In this document: in pieces, positions 52,596-62,246 of the stretch
Layout: every line of letters starts with the position of its first letter
Numbering within the stretch: position 1 is the stretch's first letter
Assembly: GCF_001243895.1 (NCBI RefSeq)
Contig: NZ_LN851186.1
Coordinates: 1,398,339 to 1,462,338, forward strand
From: Bacillus testis
GTDB taxonomy: Bacteria > Bacillota > Bacilli > Bacillales > DSM-1321
Direction of reading: 5' to 3'
DNA length: 64,000 bases
Program-made: the position numbers and the translations under genes
The notes under the pieces: generated by a model
Told to the model about the DNA's origin: nothing
Databases searched by the model: none
The model's input: the letters and a program-made list of their open reading frames with translations, nothing else

Positions 52596-54002
52596 ATGAA
52601 AAATGGTTTGATGAGGAAGAAATCGATAGAGAGTCTGGTTGCTTCGACAGAAAACCAGGGTTTGAAAAGGGAATTGGGGGCATTCGATTTAACGATGCTT
52701 GGAGTCGGGGCAGTAATCGGTACGGGCATTTTCGTCTTGACGGGAACGGGAGCTGTGCAGGCAGGCCCAGCGTTAGCCATATCTTTTGTAATTGCGGCAT
52801 TGGCTTGCCTTTTTGCAGCTCTGGCATATGCGGAATTCGCTTCTACTGTGCCAATATCGGGTTCTGTTTATACATATACTTATGCTACACTTGGTGAATT
52901 TTTTGCCTGGATAATCGGCTGGGATCTCATCCTTGAATACCTTCTGGCAGTCAGTGCAGTGTCAGTGGGATGGTCCGGATACTTCCAATCGTTCCTGAGC
53001 GGAATAGGCCTTGATTTGCCGAAAGCGCTGACTGCAGCGCCGGGAGCTGTAAAGGGAGCAACGACCTATATGAACCTGCCGGCAATCCTCATTGTGATTG
53101 CCATTACTTTTGTACTTTCAATTGGAATAAAAGAATCAAAAAGGCTAAATAACATGATGGTGCTTTTTAAAATAGCGGTTGTGCTATTGTTCATAATCGT
53201 AGCTATTTTTTATGTAAAGCCTGCCAACTGGGTTCCTTTCATGCCCTTCGGCTTCAAAGGCGTTTTCTCTACAGCCGCTTTATTATTTTTCGCTTTTGTG
53301 GGCTTTGATGCCGTAGCGTCGGCAGCCGAAGAAACAAAAAACCCAGCAAAGGACCTGCCAAAAGGCATTATAACTTCTTTAGCAATATGTGCTGTTTTAT
53401 ATGTGGCAGTTTCATTGATTATGACCGGTGTTGTTCCGTATCCTGCTTTCAGCCAGGCGCTTGACCGGCCAGTGGCACTTGTCCTGCAGATGGCAGGCCA
53501 GAATTGGGTGGCCGGCGTTATTTCAGTTGGAGCCGTGTTTGGCATGACGACTGTCATGCTGGTCATGTTATACGGCCAGACACGGATTATGTATGCGATG
53601 GCGAGGGACGGGCTTATGCCGCCATTTCTTTCCAAAATTCATAAAAAATACAAAACGCCATATGGAGCTACTTGGATTTTTGGCCTTATTGCGGCTGGAC
53701 TTGGAGGATTTGTCCCGTTGGATGAACTGGCTTCATTGGTCAATATCGGCACATTATCCGCGTTTACGTTGATTTCGGTGGCTGTACTGGTTTTGCGGAA
53801 AACACGGCCTGATTTAAAGAGGGCATTTACATGTCCGGGGGTGCCGGTTGTCCCGGCACTAGCCATTTTGTTCTGTCTGTTCCTTATGGTTCAGTTGAGC
53901 GGTGCAACGTGGATTCGCTTCTTGATATGGCTGGCTATAGGAATGGTCATTTATTTTTTTTATTCACGAAAAAACAGTAAACTGAATAAGCAAGGGAAGT
54001 AG
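52596..54002 (+). CDS. APC-family amino-acid permease
   Basis: A 468-residue permease with 12 hydrophobic segments. The APC consensus G-V-G-A-V-I-G-T-G-I-F-V-L-T-G (TM1) and the W-D-L-I-L-E-Y region are intact, and it resembles the cationic/branched amino-acid permeases such as YfnA. ATG at 52596 is chosen, since GGGGG at 52582-52586 would touch the ATG at 52587. Terminators lie on both sides, so it is a single-gene unit. Confidence 0.9.
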   Translation: MKNGLMRKKSIESLVASTENQGLKRELGAFDLTMLGVGAVIGTGIFVLTGTGAVQAGPALAISFVIAALACLFAALAYAEFASTVPISGSVYTYTYATLGEFFAWIIGWDLILEYLLAVSAVSVGWSGYFQSFLSGIGLDLPKALTAAPGAVKGATTYMNLPAILIVIAITFVLSIGIKESKRLNNMMVLFKIAVVLLFIIVAIFYVKPANWVPFMPFGFKGVFSTAALLFFAFVGFDAVASAAEETKNPAKDLPKGIITSLAICAVLYVAVSLIMTGVVPYPAFSQALDRPVALVLQMAGQNWVAGVISVGAVFGMTTVMLVMLYGQTRIMYAMARDGLMPPFLSKIHKKYKTPYGATWIFGLIAAGLGGFVPLDELASLVNIGTLSAFTLISVAVLVLRKTRPDLKRAFTCPGVPVVPALAILFCLFLMVQLSGATWIRFLIWLAIGMVIYFFYSRKNSKLNKQGK

Positions 54003-54040
54003 CCCCAGATGCAAAAGGCTCACATTCAATCTAATAGGCC

Positions 54041-54075
54041 AAAAAACCCGTGGACAACTGTCCGCGGGCTTTTTG
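54041..54075. terminator. Bidirectional terminator between permease and acyltransferase
   Basis: AAAAAACCCGTGGACA pairs with TGTCCGCGGGCTTTTT. Confidence 0.85.
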
Positions 54076-55104
54076 TCAATTCAGGCGAATATACCTCTTC
54101 ATTTGGTTCATCATTCTGTAAGCATGGGGTTTGAATCTTGTTGCGTTCAATTCGATAACGGGCTGGGCCATGGAGAACACAAATCTGCTTGAAAGCAAGA
54201 GGGTCAGTGTCATAGCGAGCGCAACTAGGATCCAGTAAACATTGGAAGAAGAAACATATTGATGCAGATTGCTTTCGCGGAAAAATTGGATGAAAAAGCC
54301 GTGCAACAAGTATACATACAATGTTCTTTCGCCAAATAGGGTGAAAAAATAACGGCCTCTTGGCACTAGGGAAAGGAAGCAGGCAATCATAAGAAAGCTT
54401 AACCCATAGCAGCTTAATCTGGTCAGCATCCCAAAGGTGGCATTCAATTCCGAATAAGGTTTAGAGCCCAACAGCCACTTATAATCAATATCTGGATAAA
54501 GATAGAATCCGACAATTACAATAATGAAAATCAGGATGGATGCAACGCGGATCTTCACAGTAAAAAGTTTTTGGATATGTTCTTTTTTCAGATAGTAGCC
54601 GGCCAAAAACATTGGAAAGAAAACGAATGTCCGGGAAAGGCTCAAGTAGTTGGATATTTCGTCTACATACCCTACGAGCAGACCAATCAGAATTGTCAGG
54701 GTAAGTCCGTATAGAGGCTTCATCCGTGAGAATAGCAGCAGCATCATATTCCAAAAGAATAGTGAAATCAGGAACCAGAGGGACCAATGGGGTTCAAACG
54801 GATCCAGCTTAATAGTGGGCGCCTTGTCCAAATAGTAAAAATAGACAGAGTATATACCTTGAAAGATTAAATAAGGGACGATCAGCTTCTTGAATAGTTT
54901 CACTATATAGCCTTTTCGGTAAATGCCTTTGGCAAAGAATCCGGAAACTAGGATGAAGGCCGGCATATGAAAGGTATAGATCGTTTTATACAGGGCATAA
55001 ATGCTGTCTGCGTCGTGTATGTATGTTCGAAGTAAGTGGCCAAACACCACGAAAAAAATAAGGATAAATTTAGCATTATCGAAGAAAAAGCTTCTAGTAT
55101 TCAT
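54076..55104 (-). CDS. Membrane acyltransferase family 3 protein
   Basis: A 342-residue membrane protein with about ten segments. The catalytic His is in F-F-V-V-F-G-H-L-L-R-T (about residue 18), and F-H-M-P-A-F-I-L-V-S-G-F-F and N-M-M-L-L-L match the acyltransferase-3/fucose-4-O-acetylase-like group, which O-acylates cell-surface polysaccharides. ATG at 55104 has GGAGG 5-6 bases upstream; an ATG at 55116 overlaps that site. The following 630-base gap holds repeat copy 9 and the promoter of the next operon. Confidence 0.85.
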   Translation of the reverse strand: MNTRSFFFDNAKFILIFFVVFGHLLRTYIHDADSIYALYKTIYTFHMPAFILVSGFFAKGIYRKGYIVKLFKKLIVPYLIFQGIYSVYFYYLDKAPTIKLDPFEPHWSLWFLISLFFWNMMLLLFSRMKPLYGLTLTILIGLLVGYVDEISNYLSLSRTFVFFPMFLAGYYLKKEHIQKLFTVKIRVASILIFIIVIVGFYLYPDIDYKWLLGSKPYSELNATFGMLTRLSCYGLSFLMIACFLSLVPRGRYFFTLFGERTLYVYLLHGFFIQFFRESNLHQYVSSSNVYWILVALAMTLTLLLSSRFVFSMAQPVIELNATRFKPHAYRMMNQMKRYIRLN

Positions 55105-55516
55105 AATATCCTCCATGATTTGTAATTGACTCTTCTGTTGCAGGCATACAAAACAATGCCGAGCCAGCCGGATGGCAAGTGGAATTGATTCATCGTCACC
55201 GAGCCTTCACTAGCAACAGGGAATAAAGCGCCCATACTAGGGCGAAATGTCTTTTTATAATGTAATACCCCAATCTTAACGCTGATTAACAGGACAGGCG
55301 GTTACATTTCCTTAACATTTAAATGACAAACCGAAATGCCAAATAGACTGCAAAAGCCTGTAATATATATGAAAGATATTGATAAATTTTCTATCCGTTC
55401 CAGTAAAAATACCGCGATACCCAAAAATTTTCATTTCTTTAGAGCCCTTTTAAACATACAATAGAATTTGATTTAAAAGTGTGTGCTGCTATAAGAAAGC
55501 ATGCAGGAAATGCCAT

Positions 55517-55590
55517 CCCATTCCGACTGGTGTTATGACTCCCGCTAATATAAAGCAAGGAGACTCAGAAGTGGGAGGCATACGATTGCA
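55517..55590 (+). repeat. Dispersed repeat, copy 9 (left half)
   Basis: CCCATTCCGACTGGTGTTATGACTCCCGCT, then AGTGGGAGGCATACGA as a drifted right arm of hairpin 1. The second half is not recognisable. It lies in the 55105-55735 gap, where I see no gene. Confidence 0.65.
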
Positions 55591-55672
55591 TAAAGGATGC
55601 TTGGAAGGGATGATTGAAAACCTTAACGAACAAATTGTCCTTTAGGGAATGTTTGTGTGGCGATTAACTATT

Positions 55673-55693
55673 AATGGAAGTACTGATTCCATT
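55673..55693. promoter_or_regulatory. Palindrome upstream of the 2-oxoacid oxidoreductase operon
   Basis: AATGGAA/TTCCATT with a 7-base centre, about 42 bases before the start codon. A possible operator; regulator unknown. Confidence 0.3.
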
Positions 55694-55735
55694 CGTTATA
55701 TATAAAATTGTTTAACTAGAAGCGGAGTGATCATC

Positions 55736-56755
55736 ATGTCTGTATTGCCTAAAAAAAATACATTGGGATTCTATGAAATCCGTCTGGAGTCCATCGGCGG
55801 ATTAGGGGCTAATCTGGCAGGGAAAATGTTGGCTGAAGCCGGCGTACTTGGTTTAGGGCTGAATGGGTGCAACTTCTCTTCCTACGGTTCTGAAAAGAAA
55901 GGATCGCCTGTGAAGAGCTTCATCCGATTCTGCGATCCGGACGTGGAAATAAGAGACCATAGCCCGATTGAGCATCCGCATGTAATCGGTGTCTTTCATG
56001 ATGGCCTGTATAAAATGGTCGATGTAGCAAAAGGGCTTCAAGATGAAGGCATACTGCTCATCAACTCTGTTAAACAACCAGCTCAAATCCAGCAAGAGCT
56101 GCAGATTTCAGGGTGCACGATCGCAGTCATCGACGCATTGAGCATTGCTTTGGAAGAAAAGACAAAAGTAAATACGGCAATGCTTGGAGCGCTCTTTAGA
56201 ACATGTAGTTTCTTGAACCCGGAAGATATGCGGAAAGTCATCCGCCAAACGTTTGAAAAAAAATACCCCCACTTAGTGGAACCGAATATCAGAACGTTCG
56301 ACCGCGGTTATAATGAAGTAGTTTTTAAACATTATCATAAAGAAACAAGTGAAGTATTGAACATAAAGACTGCTGCCGGCCATCCTCAATTGGGCTACCA
56401 AACCCAGCCCATCGGCGGGATTATTACCGCGTACGGAAATACCATCCTCAAAGATATGAGCGGATCCAGACAGGGCTTTATCCCGTCATTTGACCAGGAA
56501 ACATGCATTAATTGTGCAGCCTGCGACAATGTCTGCCCGGATGATTGTTTTGTATGGATAGAGGGAGAGGACAAACGCGGCAGAAAAAATATGTTCCTCC
56601 AAGGGATCGATTATCAATTCTGCAAGGGCTGCCTTAAATGTGTAGAAGCATGTCCAACAGGTTCTTTGACCGATTTAAGGGAAATTGGGAATGTGGCGAC
56701 GGAAAAAAGCGTCAAGAAACGAATCGACAGCTATAAAGGAGGGCTGGTCACATGA
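55736..56755 (+). CDS. 2-oxoacid:ferredoxin oxidoreductase, gamma subunit with 4Fe-4S domain
   Basis: A 339-residue protein. Residues about 10-195 are the gamma (catalytic) domain with R-L-E-S-I-G-G-L-G-A-N-L-A-G-K near the start. The C-terminal part is a bacterial-ferredoxin-like domain with two 4Fe-4S sites, C-I-N-C-A-A-C-D-N-V-C-P and C-K-G-C-L-K-C-V-E-A-C-P (about residues 258-311). It channels electrons to ferredoxin or to another acceptor. ATG at 55736 has GCGGAG upstream. Overlaps the next gene by ATGA. Confidence 0.9.
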   Translation: MSVLPKKNTLGFYEIRLESIGGLGANLAGKMLAEAGVLGLGLNGCNFSSYGSEKKGSPVKSFIRFCDPDVEIRDHSPIEHPHVIGVFHDGLYKMVDVAKGLQDEGILLINSVKQPAQIQQELQISGCTIAVIDALSIALEEKTKVNTAMLGALFRTCSFLNPEDMRKVIRQTFEKKYPHLVEPNIRTFDRGYNEVVFKHYHKETSEVLNIKTAAGHPQLGYQTQPIGGIITAYGNTILKDMSGSRQGFIPSFDQETCINCAACDNVCPDDCFVWIEGEDKRGRKNMFLQGIDYQFCKGCLKCVEACPTGSLTDLREIGNVATEKSVKKRIDSYKGGLVT

Positions 56756-59031
56756 GTGTAGTGGAAGAAAGAAGAACGGAATGCCTGCAGGAAACGGCAT
56801 TCGAATCCGGAAATGAAATGGCTGCGCTTGCCGCAGCGCAAATTAATTATCATCTGATGGGTTATTATCCGATTACTCCGTCAACGGAAATTGCGCAATT
56901 GCTGGATTTGATGAAAGCACAGGGACAGCATGATATTAAGTTGATCGCAGCAGATGGGGAACATGGCTCAGCAGGAATCTGCTACGGTGCGGCCGTGACG
57001 GGAGCAAGGGTGTTCAATGCCACCTCCGCAAATGGATTGATGTATATGCTTGAGCAGCTGCCTGTGCAAGCGGGAACACGCTTTCCGATGGTAATGAACC
57101 TTGTGACACGATCAGTAAGCGGCCCTTTAGATATCCGTGGGGACCATTCGGATTTATACTTCGCTTTGAACACAGGCTGGGTGATTCTGACGGCCGGCAC
57201 ACCTCAGGCGGTATATGATCTGAATATAATGGCTCTAAAAATTGCAGAGCATAAAGATGTCAGATTGCCTGTCATTGTAGCCTATGATGGTTTTTTTACC
57301 TCACATCAAAAGCGGAAAGTGAACTTTTTCAAAGACCGTGCAATTGTCCAGCAGTTTATAGGGGAATGCCCTTCTGATTATGCATTTGCCGATAATCCAA
57401 AAAAACCGGTTACGATTGGGGCGCATATGAATGGCGACGATTTGTTGAATAACCATTACCAACAGTCAAATGCCATGTATGCTGCTATGAATGTGTTTCA
57501 GGAAGTAGCGGATGAATTCGCCGCCATATCTGGACGCCAGTATGGTCCTTTGAATACTTATTGCATGGATGATGCCGATGTGGCTTTATTCTTGGTCAAT
57601 TCCGCTGCAGAAACTGCAAAGGATGCAGTAGACCAGCTAAGAAAGCAGGGAATTAAAGCAGGGGTGATCAGTCCTGGGATCATCAGGCCATTCCCGGCAC
57701 ATGCCATCCGTCAGGCATTGAAAGGTGTTAAAGTGTTGTTGGTTGGTGAAAGGGCGGATTCCTACGGTGCGAATGGCCCTAACCTGACACATGAAATCAA
57801 ATCGGCAATCCAATCGGACCCGATGAACCAAACCCATGTCTTAAGCAGGGTCTTCGGACTGGGCGGAAAGGATTTCTATACGGACGATGCCTTGAACCTA
57901 TTCAAATTGGCATTGGCTGTATTTGAAAAGGAAGATGTGCCATCCTTTGACTATTACGGCCAGACACCAGGAACGGTGGAAAATGTCCTGGAGCCTGTCA
58001 TGGAACCGCTCCATGGCGATGCATTTAAAACTGGTTTAATTAAAGTGGAACAAGAAGAGTCTGGAAAACTAAAAGTTAGAATCCCGCCTCTTCGCGCTTT
58101 AACGGCCAAGCCTAAGCGCATAGCTTCAGGGCACGGAGCGTGTCCTGGCTGCGGCATCTTTACCGGGCTCGAATTATTCTTCAAAGGGATAGAAGGCGAT
58201 ATTGTAGTCCTATTCCAAACGGGCTGCGCCTACGTGGTTACCACGTCATATCCTTATTCCTCCCATAAACAAACAATGATCCATAACCTTTTCCAAAACG
58301 GTCCTGCTACTCTTTCAGGAACATTGGAAGCATTTATGGAAAAGAAAAAACGGGGAGAAATCCAAGTGGATGATGACGTAACATTTATCATGGTGACAGG
58401 AGACGGGGGCATGGATATCGGCATGGGTTCGGCTATAGGCACTGCCTTAAGGGGCCACAAGCTTATTATGCTGGAGTATGATAATGAGGGATATATGAAT
58501 ACAGGTTCCCAAATGTCCTACTCTACGCCGCTCGGCCATATGACGAGCACGACCAACGTCGGCAAGACACAATATGGCAAGTCATTCCATCATAAAGATA
58601 CTCCACAGATTATGGCTGCTGCCAACATTCCTTATGTCTTTACGGGCAGCGAGGCTTTTCCGCAGGATTTAATTAAAAAAGCTGCAAAAGCCCAATGGTA
58701 TGCCAAGAATGTCGGCACTGTCTATGGGAAATTGCTAATTACATGCCCTCTCAACTGGCGCTCAGAGGACCGTCTCGGCAATAAGATTATGGAAGCTGCA
58801 GTGAATTCTTGTTTCTTCCCGCTATATGAGGTTGAGCAAGGGGAAACGGCCATCACCTACAATCCGGAAACCCGTAAAAAAAGAATTCCTGTAGAAGATT
58901 GGTTGTCTTATATGGGCAAATCAAAACATTTATTGAAGCCTGAAAACAAACCGTTGCTCGATGACTTTAAAAATGAAGTCCAAAAGAGATGGCAAACATT
59001 GCTTGTAAAGCATGAAACCCCATATCTGTGA
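56752..59031 (+). CDS. 2-oxoacid:ferredoxin oxidoreductase, fused alpha-beta subunit
   Basis: A 759-residue thiamine-diphosphate enzyme. The alpha part (about 1-430) has Y-Y-P-I-T-P-S-T-E-I and A-A-D-G-E-H-G-S-A-G. The beta part (about 460-759) has the TPP site G-H-G-A-C-P-G-C-G-I and G-D-G-G-M-D-I-G-M-G, with further Cys in Q-T-G-C-A-Y and T-C-P-L-N-W suited to a 4Fe-4S cluster. With the gamma/Fd protein it makes a complete enzyme that oxidises a 2-oxoacid to acyl-CoA. Which oxoacid (pyruvate, 2-oxoglutarate, branched-chain or aromatic) cannot be told. Confidence 0.9.
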   Translation: MSVVEERRTECLQETAFESGNEMAALAAAQINYHLMGYYPITPSTEIAQLLDLMKAQGQHDIKLIAADGEHGSAGICYGAAVTGARVFNATSANGLMYMLEQLPVQAGTRFPMVMNLVTRSVSGPLDIRGDHSDLYFALNTGWVILTAGTPQAVYDLNIMALKIAEHKDVRLPVIVAYDGFFTSHQKRKVNFFKDRAIVQQFIGECPSDYAFADNPKKPVTIGAHMNGDDLLNNHYQQSNAMYAAMNVFQEVADEFAAISGRQYGPLNTYCMDDADVALFLVNSAAETAKDAVDQLRKQGIKAGVISPGIIRPFPAHAIRQALKGVKVLLVGERADSYGANGPNLTHEIKSAIQSDPMNQTHVLSRVFGLGGKDFYTDDALNLFKLALAVFEKEDVPSFDYYGQTPGTVENVLEPVMEPLHGDAFKTGLIKVEQEESGKLKVRIPPLRALTAKPKRIASGHGACPGCGIFTGLELFFKGIEGDIVVLFQTGCAYVVTTSYPYSSHKQTMIHNLFQNGPATLSGTLEAFMEKKKRGEIQVDDDVTFIMVTGDGGMDIGMGSAIGTALRGHKLIMLEYDNEGYMNTGSQMSYSTPLGHMTSTTNVGKTQYGKSFHHKDTPQIMAAANIPYVFTGSEAFPQDLIKKAAKAQWYAKNVGTVYGKLLITCPLNWRSEDRLGNKIMEAAVNSCFFPLYEVEQGETAITYNPETRKKRIPVEDWLSYMGKSKHLLKPENKPLLDDFKNEVQKRWQTLLVKHETPYL

Positions 59032-59033
59032 AA

Positions 59034-59062
59034 AGGAAGCCTTTCTTAGGCTTCTTTTTTTT
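59034..59062 (+). terminator. Terminator after the oxidoreductase operon
   Basis: AGGAAGCCT pairs with AGGCTTCT, followed by eight T. Confidence 0.85.
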
Positions 59063-59124
59063 GCCTGTTTGTGTCGATAGTTGAAGAATAAAAACAACAA
59101 AAGTAAATAGGATTTCACAGGTAT

Positions 59125-61338
59125 ATGTCGAATACTATATCCTTATGCGAAGATTTAGCGAAGGTGGGAAGTGAATTGAGACAAAACCAGCCACTCTTAC
59201 ATGAGAAGGATGATAAGAACTTGACAAAAGGACAAGATTTCTTATTTCCTTCATCTTTTTTTCAATTGTCCTTGGATGCCATGATTATGACAAACGAACA
59301 ATTTGAGATTATCCAGATCAATGACTCTGCAGCCACTTTATTGGGGCTTACACATAGTAAATATATCGATCAGCCATTAGGGCGTATTCTTTCCCTTGTA
59401 TCCGAGGGGCAAAGCTTTTTTGATGAAGATCTGATCCGTTCTGAAAAGGTGTGTGCCGGCGAGTGGAAGTGGTCCAATGCCGAAGGGAAAAATATTCATA
59501 TCGCTTATCATGCTGTATTTGCATCGGAATCATACCTATTTACATTGAGGGACCAATCAGGATTTAAAAGGATGGAACAGGAATACATCCTTTCGCTAGA
59601 CATTTTCAGGGACATTCTCTCCCAAGTGCCGCTCGGCGTTGTCATATTTGGCCGCAACGGCCAAGTGTACGACATGAACCAAACATTTCTTGAAATAGCA
59701 GGGCTACAAAAAGATACGGCGATGTCGAAATCGGTCTATTCTCTCTTTGCCGAGGGAATGGATTGCCAGACCTTCGAAAGGATACTGGCAGAAGAAGCTC
59801 AAGGATCAACACCGGTGAGCATGAATGGTCACGCATACCATTTTGAATACAAACGATATAACCGTTCTTTTCGCTCTCTTTTTGTTGGTATTATGAAAGA
59901 TATGCAAGGAAAAAAGTCGATTGAAAATCAATTGTTGAGAAGTAATGAGATTTCTTCATATATGTTCGAACAGGTGAATGATGCCATTGTCTTGACGGAT
60001 GCTACGGGGGTTATTACGGACATTAATGAAATAGGCTGCCGCATGTTTGAATTAGAAAGAAATGAACTGCTAGGGAAGAAAGTCAGCAGTTTTATCAGCA
60101 AAAAGGATAAAAAATACCTAAGTATGATGGAAACATTGAGGAACGAAGGAGCCGTAAGGGAAGAGATGTTCTTCATTATGGGAAATGGGCAAAAGAAACT
60201 GCTTGATTTCACCATTAAGACGATGTGCGATGCTTCATTCAATATTACGATTTTCCGAAATATAAGCGAAAGGCATAAAATGGAGGTGGAACTGCGCAAA
60301 AGCGAGAAAAAGTTCAAATCGATTTTCGACGGCATGCAGGATGGCTTGATTCTGTGGAAAGAGGAGGGGATCGTCGACATTAATGATGCGGGCGCCCGCA
60401 TTATTGAGCAGCCCAAAAATACTCTCATCAATATGCCAATCGACAGGATTTTAGATGCTGTGCCAAAAAGCCGCTGGGATATTGAACAAATGATGGAAAG
60501 GATCAGGAACAACACGAAAGTAGAAGAAACCATCTCATTTCCTTTAAGAGAGGGCAAATACAAACACCTGGAATTTAGTACGAAGAAAGAACTTGTTTCA
60601 GGCCTTCACCTTACAATCATCAAAAATGTAACCGAGAGATTAGAATTGCAGGAACAAATCAAGAAATCCGATACCTTACATGTGATCGGTGAATTGGCAG
60701 CCGGTATTGCCCATGAAATCCGTAATCCGATGACTTCTTTGAAGGGATTTATTCAATTGCTGCAATATAATATCGATGCTGATTTTTCAAGCTATTTTAA
60801 TATTATTTCTTCCGAATTGAAAAAGATTGATACGATCATCACTGAGTTTCTGGTTTTAGCCAGACCGCAAGCAATCCAGTATAAAATGAATGACATCCGC
60901 CAAATTCTTCAAGATTCAATAGATGCACTAAGCAAGGAGGCAATGAAACAACAGACCTCATTCTCCATTTTATTCAGCCAAAAACATTACTCTCTTATAT
61001 GTGAAAGGGATCAATTAAAGCAAGTTTTTATCAATATAATAGAAAATAGTATTGAATCCATGTCCGAGGGGGGCATTATTACAGTAAAGACGAGCGGTTA
61101 TAATGAAAAGTTCTTGAAAATATCCATTATGGACGAAGGAATAGGAATTCCTGCTTCAAAACAAAAAAGGCTGGGCGAACCTTTTTATACTACAAAAGAC
61201 CGGGGGACAGGCATGGGGTTGATGGTCAGTTATAAAATAATCAAAGAACATCAAGGGTGGATAGAAGTCAAAAGCAAGGTGGGAAAAGGAACGATCGTAG
61301 ATGTTTACATTCCTTGCAATCCTGAGAAAAAAGAGTAA
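59125..61338 (+). CDS. Cytoplasmic multi-PAS sensor histidine kinase (sporulation-kinase type)
   Basis: A 737-residue kinase without visible membrane segments. Three or four PAS-like units (about residues 45-140, 155-265, 280-390 and 395-505) precede the dimerisation and phosphoacceptor domain: A-A-G-I-A-H-E-I-R-N-P-M-T-S-L-K-G-F with His about 530. The ATPase domain has N-I-I-E-N-S-I-E-S-M (N box), D-E-G-I-G-I-P (G1) and F-Y-T-T-K-D-R-G-T-G-M-G-L. The H box resembles KinA-KinE, which feed the Spo0 phosphorelay. No response regulator is adjacent, as usual for such kinases. The ribosome site before ATG is weak. Confidence 0.88.
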   Translation: MSNTISLCEDLAKVGSELRQNQPLLHEKDDKNLTKGQDFLFPSSFFQLSLDAMIMTNEQFEIIQINDSAATLLGLTHSKYIDQPLGRILSLVSEGQSFFDEDLIRSEKVCAGEWKWSNAEGKNIHIAYHAVFASESYLFTLRDQSGFKRMEQEYILSLDIFRDILSQVPLGVVIFGRNGQVYDMNQTFLEIAGLQKDTAMSKSVYSLFAEGMDCQTFERILAEEAQGSTPVSMNGHAYHFEYKRYNRSFRSLFVGIMKDMQGKKSIENQLLRSNEISSYMFEQVNDAIVLTDATGVITDINEIGCRMFELERNELLGKKVSSFISKKDKKYLSMMETLRNEGAVREEMFFIMGNGQKKLLDFTIKTMCDASFNITIFRNISERHKMEVELRKSEKKFKSIFDGMQDGLILWKEEGIVDINDAGARIIEQPKNTLINMPIDRILDAVPKSRWDIEQMMERIRNNTKVEETISFPLREGKYKHLEFSTKKELVSGLHLTIIKNVTERLELQEQIKKSDTLHVIGELAAGIAHEIRNPMTSLKGFIQLLQYNIDADFSSYFNIISSELKKIDTIITEFLVLARPQAIQYKMNDIRQILQDSIDALSKEAMKQQTSFSILFSQKHYSLICERDQLKQVFINIIENSIESMSEGGIITVKTSGYNEKFLKISIMDEGIGIPASKQKRLGEPFYTTKDRGTGMGLMVSYKIIKEHQGWIEVKSKVGKGTIVDVYIPCNPEKKE

Positions 61339-61375
61339 CCTTTTTTAGATAATGGGAGAGAAGGGGAAAAGGGTA

Positions 61376-61418
61376 AATGGGGGATAAATGACCCCCGTTA
61401 ATCAGCGGTTCACTTTAC
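61376..61418 (+). repeat. Dispersed repeat, copy 10 (right half)
   Basis: Hairpin 2 as GGGGGATAAATGACCCCC, then TTAATCAGCGGTTCACTTTA. Confidence 0.6.
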
Positions 61419-61440
61419 TTTTTTATATAAATAACGCAAC

Positions 61441-61483
61441 CAGCAACAAAAGAGCAGTGATAAAGACTGCTCTTTTGTTGCTG
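61441..61483. terminator. Perfect bidirectional terminator
   Basis: CAGCAACAAAAGAGCAGT and its exact complement ACTGCTCTTTTGTTGCTG, an 18-bp stem between the converging kinase and YkvA-like genes. Confidence 0.85.
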
Positions 61484-61503
61484 GTTGTTAAGCTGTTTTG
61501 TTC

Positions 61504-61941
61504 TTATTGCTGGATGTTGCTATAATCAATCGTATACACTGTATTTTCTTTTTCCTTTTTCCAGAACGTATAGCGGTCAAGGTCTTTTTGGATCCCTTTG
61601 ATGATAAATCCGATTACGGCTACGTCATCCAGCATGCCAACCCCTATAATAAAATCAGGGATTATATCGATTGGGGTGACGAAATAAAGGATTCCGACAA
61701 ATAAGAGGACCAGCGTGCGGTATGGAATTTGTTTATATTCTCCTGTAACCCAGGCCTTCAACATTTGCGTCATCGTAACCAGTGAATCCCATATTCCTTT
61801 AAGTGACGCTTTGTTTTTTTTGGATTTTGCGCTCGCCTTGTTGATCAAGGCAGAGGCTTTCCGTTTATCTTTCGTATACTTCTCTGCTTTTGATTTATAG
61901 CGGTTATACGCTACTTTATTGAATAAGCTTTCTTTCATCAT
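61504..61941 (-). CDS. YkvA family protein (DUF1232)
   Basis: A 145-residue protein. The C-terminal half is the DUF1232 domain with two hydrophobic segments and the signature Y-F-V-T-P-I-D-I-I-P-D-F-I (about residues 90-102) plus G-M-L-D-D-V-A-V. The N-terminal half is basic and helical. Function unknown, membrane-associated. GGGGG lies upstream of the ATG pair. Confidence 0.85.
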   Translation of the reverse strand: MMKESLFNKVAYNRYKSKAEKYTKDKRKASALINKASAKSKKNKASLKGIWDSLVTMTQMLKAWVTGEYKQIPYRTLVLLFVGILYFVTPIDIIPDFIIGVGMLDDVAVIGFIIKGIQKDLDRYTFWKKEKENTVYTIDYSNIQQ

Positions 61942-62023
61942 GCCTACCCCCTCTCACTAATGAGCAGTATATATATGTTATACCTAACTTCCCTTACAAT
62001 AAAACATAAAGGCATATCTTTAG

Positions 62024-62099
62024 CCCATTCGAACTGGCGCTAAGACTCCCGCCTCAAACGAAGAAATGAAATAAAACCACCCGATTCAAGTTTCACTTG
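62024..62099 (+). repeat. Dispersed repeat, copy 11 (internal deletion)
   Basis: CCCATTCGAACTGGCGCTAAGACTCCCGCC, then CCGATTCAAGTTTCACTTGATC: both end boxes, with the middle missing. Confidence 0.7.
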
Positions 62100-62246
62100 A
62101 TCGCCCTAAGAGGAAGGGGTTGTCGAATAAAAAAAAAGGCCCAATGCGGTTTTTGTCTATATTTGCGAATCTATTTACAAGTATGGGAAAGTTTGTAATA
62201 ATTTAACATGATTCATATTCGGGGTAAAAAGGGAGATATAGAAAAA

